Source of the DNA: Candidatus Flexifilum breve
GTDB taxonomy: Bacteria > Chloroflexota > Anaerolineae > Aggregatilineales > Phototrophicaceae
Reading direction: 5' to 3'
Assembly (NCBI GenBank): GCA_016717205.1
Contig: JADKGC010000003.1
Location: 124,001 to 188,000, forward strand
DNA length: 64,000 nucleotides
Shown: positions 63,551 to 64,000 of the stretch, piece by piece
Numbering within the stretch: the stretch's first letter is position 1
Layout of the letters: the number at the start of each line of letters is the position of its first letter
Position numbers and translations under genes: made by a program
The notes under the pieces: model-generated
What the model was told of the DNA's origin: nothing
Seen by the model: only the letters and a program-made list of their open reading frames with translations
Database searches by the model: none

Positions 63551-64000
<450 letters not shown>

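Overview
The window looks like chromosomal DNA of a free-living, carbohydrate-scavenging bacterium, most likely a member of the Chloroflexota (Anaerolineae-like). This is an inference from gene content: several sugar ABC transporters lacking a local ATPase gene, GH78 and GH106-type rhamnosidase-like enzymes, LacI-type sensor domains ending in a Cys-Gly-Cys motif, an ADP-ribosylglycohydrolase-like protein, DUF5107, and short palindromic repeats with a GTAGGGGC core. No rRNA, tRNA, CRISPR array or replication gene was seen.

Layout. 1-10.2 kb (+): a GH106-like glycosidase with an internal amber codon, a very large cytosolic hybrid histidine kinase (sugar-binding sensor, GAF-like, kinase, two receivers, AraC DNA-binding domain; broken by one missing C), and a GH78 rhamnosidase. 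10.3-14.6 kb (+): a permease remnant, an ADP-ribosylglycohydrolase-like protein and an FAD oxidoreductase. 14.9-21.3 kb (-): a sugar locus, SIS isomerase > solute-binding protein > MalF > MalG > DUF5107 protein. It diverges from a DeoR regulator and an amidohydrolase (21.5-23.4 kb, +). 23.4-25.4 kb (-): a SIS isomerase and a ROK kinase. 25.8-28.8 kb (+): a TetR regulator with two palindromic operators, two membrane-associated proteins and a CPBP protease. 29.4-33.8 kb (-): LacI > MalF > MalG > solute-binding protein, divergent from a GH78 rhamnosidase and a Gfo/Idh/MocA dehydrogenase (34-38 kb, +). 38.1-40.1 kb: a graveyard of MITE-like DNA, two transposase remnants, a PAS-domain fragment and an aquaporin fragment, with one intact SDR gene.

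40.6-54.8 kb (+) is the most unusual part. It is one long co-directional run: GntR regulator, an aminotransferase-like protein lacking the catalytic lysine, a normal aminotransferase, an Ldh2-type dehydrogenase, an AstE/AspA-type deacylase, an S9 peptidase, a second deacylase, a third deacylase paralogue without its zinc ligands, an M24 creatinase/ectoine-hydrolase-like protein, and a Dpp-type solute-binding protein with two permeases. It reads as an uptake and catabolic pathway for a peptide-like or N-acylated/cyclised amino-acid compound, in which two enzyme families each carry an apparently dead partner.

55.0-59.8 kb (-): tandem ferritin-like Tat cargo proteins, tatA-tatB-tatC, an ECF sigma factor and its RskA-like anti-sigma factor. 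60.3-64 kb (+): a GntR regulator with an operator over its own -10 box, and a ribose-type ABC system (binding protein, permease, ATPase) whose last two genes carry many frameshifts.

Single-base frameshifts recur, two of them in C runs. Long-read consensus error is therefore a live explanation for several broken genes and should be separated from true decay. Gene starts were chosen by ribosome-binding sites and family length where possible.
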